A DNA stretch of 36,673 nucleotides, taken from assembly GCA_012837925.1 (NCBI GenBank), contig DUQE01000123.1:1-36673 (forward strand), given 5' to 3'. Below the pieces are notes generated by a model, which had not been told where the DNA came from, searched no databases, and saw only the letters and a program-made list of their open reading frames with translations. The position numbers and the translations under genes were made by a program. Shown in pieces: positions 34,851-36,673 of this stretch (position 1 is its first letter; each line of letters opens with the position of its first letter). The stretch comes from Bacillota bacterium. Lineage in GTDB: Bacteria; Bacillota; Limnochordia; Darwinibacteriales; Darwinibacteriaceae.

Positions 34851-35957
34851 ATGGTACAGTCAGTAAGTTTAGTAGTGTTCGAAGGCGGTCTTGTGCGTAG
34901 TCCGTTAGAGGCACAAATGCAGAGGGTAAGGCAAGGGATGGTTTTGGATCTTGTGGAACGAGCCAAACAAGGCGGCTTGGACCATGTGGTAGTTGTCACG
35001 AGTTATCGAGAACTCGCAGAGCGGCTACAATTCACCGAGGTCGAAGTGGTAGTTGACGAAGAACTCGGAGAGCCTTTCCACTTTGGCAAGCGTTTACAGG
35101 ATGTCGTGCAAGCCTATGGTTTAGAAAAGGTTTTATACATGGGGGGAGCATCGGCTCCCCTGATTTCTTCTGCAGAAATTAAGTATCTCCGTGAACTGTT
35201 AGAACAGAATGAGGGAATATTAGTAGCGAACAATTACTATTCTGCAGACATCGTAGGGTTCACACCTGGGCAAGCTTTAAACTATATAACACTTCCTCCT
35301 ATTGATAACACTCTGGCTCTCGCGCTCTGCAACGAAGCTGGTTTGCGCTGGGTTCCCATTCAACGTACGCTGGGCCTCAATTTTGATGTAGACACCCCCA
35401 CTGATATCATGATCATGTCAGTACACCCCGATGTGGGTGTGCATACGCGCGAAGCTGTACAGGACCTGCACTGGGATTTTCGTCGTTATACGGCCATTAA
35501 GGAACTGCTCGGTGATCCAAATGGAGAGATGGTCATCTATGGTCGCGTCGGTTCTAACCTCTTTCAATACCTTGATGCCAACACCCGCTGCCGCTTACGG
35601 CTCTATTCCGAAGAACGGGGAATGAAAGCCCTTGGCCGAGATGCCCGCGGTGAGGTGAAAGCTCTCATGGGACGGCTCATCGATGGTATGGGTTTTGCGA
35701 ACTTCTTTGACTTCTTAGCTGAAATAGCGCTGGGTGCGGTCTTAGATAGCAGGGTACTGTTCGAACACTTTAAATGGCAACTTACACCGACCGATCGCTT
35801 TGCGTCGGATCTTGGGGAAGTGGACCTCATTTCCCATCCACTATTGCGAGAGTTCACCAGCGCCGCTATGGCCGCGCCGATCCCGGTCTTGCTTGGGGGA
35901 CATTCCCTGGTAACAGGGGGTCTATGGGCGTTAATTGACGCCGGGAGCAAGGGTTAG
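34851..35957 (+). CDS. Putative nucleotidyltransferase-fold protein of unknown function
   Basis: N-terminal GT-A/MobA/CofC-like features ([26 protein letters not shown]) followed by a C-terminal domain of about 150 aa I cannot place. Confidence 0.55.
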   Translation: MVQSVSLVVFEGGLVRSPLEAQMQRVRQGMVLDLVERAKQGGLDHVVVVTSYRELAERLQFTEVEVVVDEELGEPFHFGKRLQDVVQAYGLEKVLYMGGASAPLISSAEIKYLRELLEQNEGILVANNYYSADIVGFTPGQALNYITLPPIDNTLALALCNEAGLRWVPIQRTLGLNFDVDTPTDIMIMSVHPDVGVHTREAVQDLHWDFRRYTAIKELLGDPNGEMVIYGRVGSNLFQYLDANTRCRLRLYSEERGMKALGRDARGEVKALMGRLIDGMGFANFFDFLAEIALGAVLDSRVLFEHFKWQLTPTDRFASDLGEVDLISHPLLREFTSAAMAAPIPVLLGGHSLVTGGLWALIDAGSKG

Positions 35958-35982
35958 TACAATAGATGCGGGAGGTATAGAA

Positions 35983-36673
35983 GTGCTCAAGAGTATTAAG
36001 AATTTCTTTGATCCAACAGAACGAGAACTAAAACGGCTGGATTCGGTCGTTCAAACAATCAACTCCATGGAACCGGAGATTCAGGCACTCAGTGATGATG
36101 AGCTGCGTGGCAAGACAGAGTATTTTCAGCAGAAGCTAAAAGACGGTGCCACTCTAGACGATATACTTCCGGAGACCTTCGCAGTGGTTCGTGAGGCATC
36201 GAGGCGGGTTCTCGGAATGCGCCACTATGATGTGCAGCTTATTGGCGGAATCATTCTTCATCAGGGCCGCATTGCGGAGATGAAGACGGGTGAAGGAAAG
36301 ACTTTAGTGGCTACCCTCCCTGTCTATCTCAATGCTTTAACCAATCAAGGGGTCCATGTTGTGACCGTCAACGACTACCTCGCTCGGCGCGACGCCGACT
36401 GGATGGGGAAGGTGTATGAGTTTCTCGGGCTAACGGTGGGCGTAGTTGTCCACGGCTTGAGTTTCGAAGAGCGCCAGCAAGCGTATGGAGCGCATATCAC
36501 CTATGGTACCAACAACGAGTTTGGCTTTGACTATCTGCGGGACAACATGGTTGTCTCACCTAGCCAAATGGTGCAACGTTCACTTCATTACGCCATTGTT
36601 GACGAAGTTGACTCGATTTTGATTGATGAAGCCCGAACGCCTCTTATTATATCCGGTCAGGGAGATAAATCCA
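35983..36673 (+). CDS. secA: Preprotein translocase ATPase SecA, 3'-truncated by the window edge (absent from the ORF track)
   Basis: GGAGGT before GTG 35983; [19 protein letters not shown] ... [67 protein letters not shown] ... [17 protein letters not shown]. Confidence 0.95.
   Translation, partial: MLKSIKNFFDPTERELKRLDSVVQTINSMEPEIQALSDDELRGKTEYFQQKLKDGATLDDILPETFAVVREASRRVLGMRHYDVQLIGGIILHQGRIAEMKTGEGKTLVATLPVYLNALTNQGVHVVTVNDYLARRDADWMGKVYEFLGLTVGVVVHGLSFEERQQAYGAHITYGTNNEFGFDYLRDNMVVSPSQMVQRSLHYAIVDEVDSILIDEARTPLIISGQGDKS

Noticed and set aside
1-36673. Mobile element, prophage, CRISPR-Cas or toxin-antitoxin content
   Set aside because: No transposase, integrase, Cas or toxin motifs and no direct-repeat arrays were seen while reading the translations; most of the window is core chromosomal gene content.

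Overview
The window looks like chromosomal DNA of a Firmicute, probably a diderm one (inference). No rRNA, tRNA, CRISPR array, transposase or phage genes were recognised. From left to right: (1) an envelope/exopolysaccharide block: the 3' end of an outer-membrane-barrel-like gene, an exported repeat protein, a Wza-like exporter with nine SLBB repeats, a chain-length determinant, a BY-kinase, a PHP phosphatase and a VanZ-like protein; (2) DUF4438, then on the minus strand a cysteine desulfurase, thiI and an untracked 57-aa coiled-coil ORF. thiI has an in-frame TAA at codon 6 within an otherwise conserved N-terminus; (3) a lipoprotein, then a SAM-I riboswitch and metK; (4) a three-gene exported cassette (small beta-rich protein, chaperone-like protein, large barrel-like protein) behind a perfect consensus sigma-A promoter, which is my best candidate for an undescribed system; (5) a GH13 glycosidase and a SAM riboswitch-controlled metNIQ operon; (6) a degS-degU / comFA-comFC / flgM-flgN-flgK-flgL-fliW-csrA-flaG-fliS / hpf / secA block resembling the Bacillus arrangement, with inserted HD-domain, GerE-like, cspA and nucleotidyltransferase-like genes and a structured intergenic region that may encode a small RNA. 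Product calls come from reading the translations and remembered family motifs. No database search was run.
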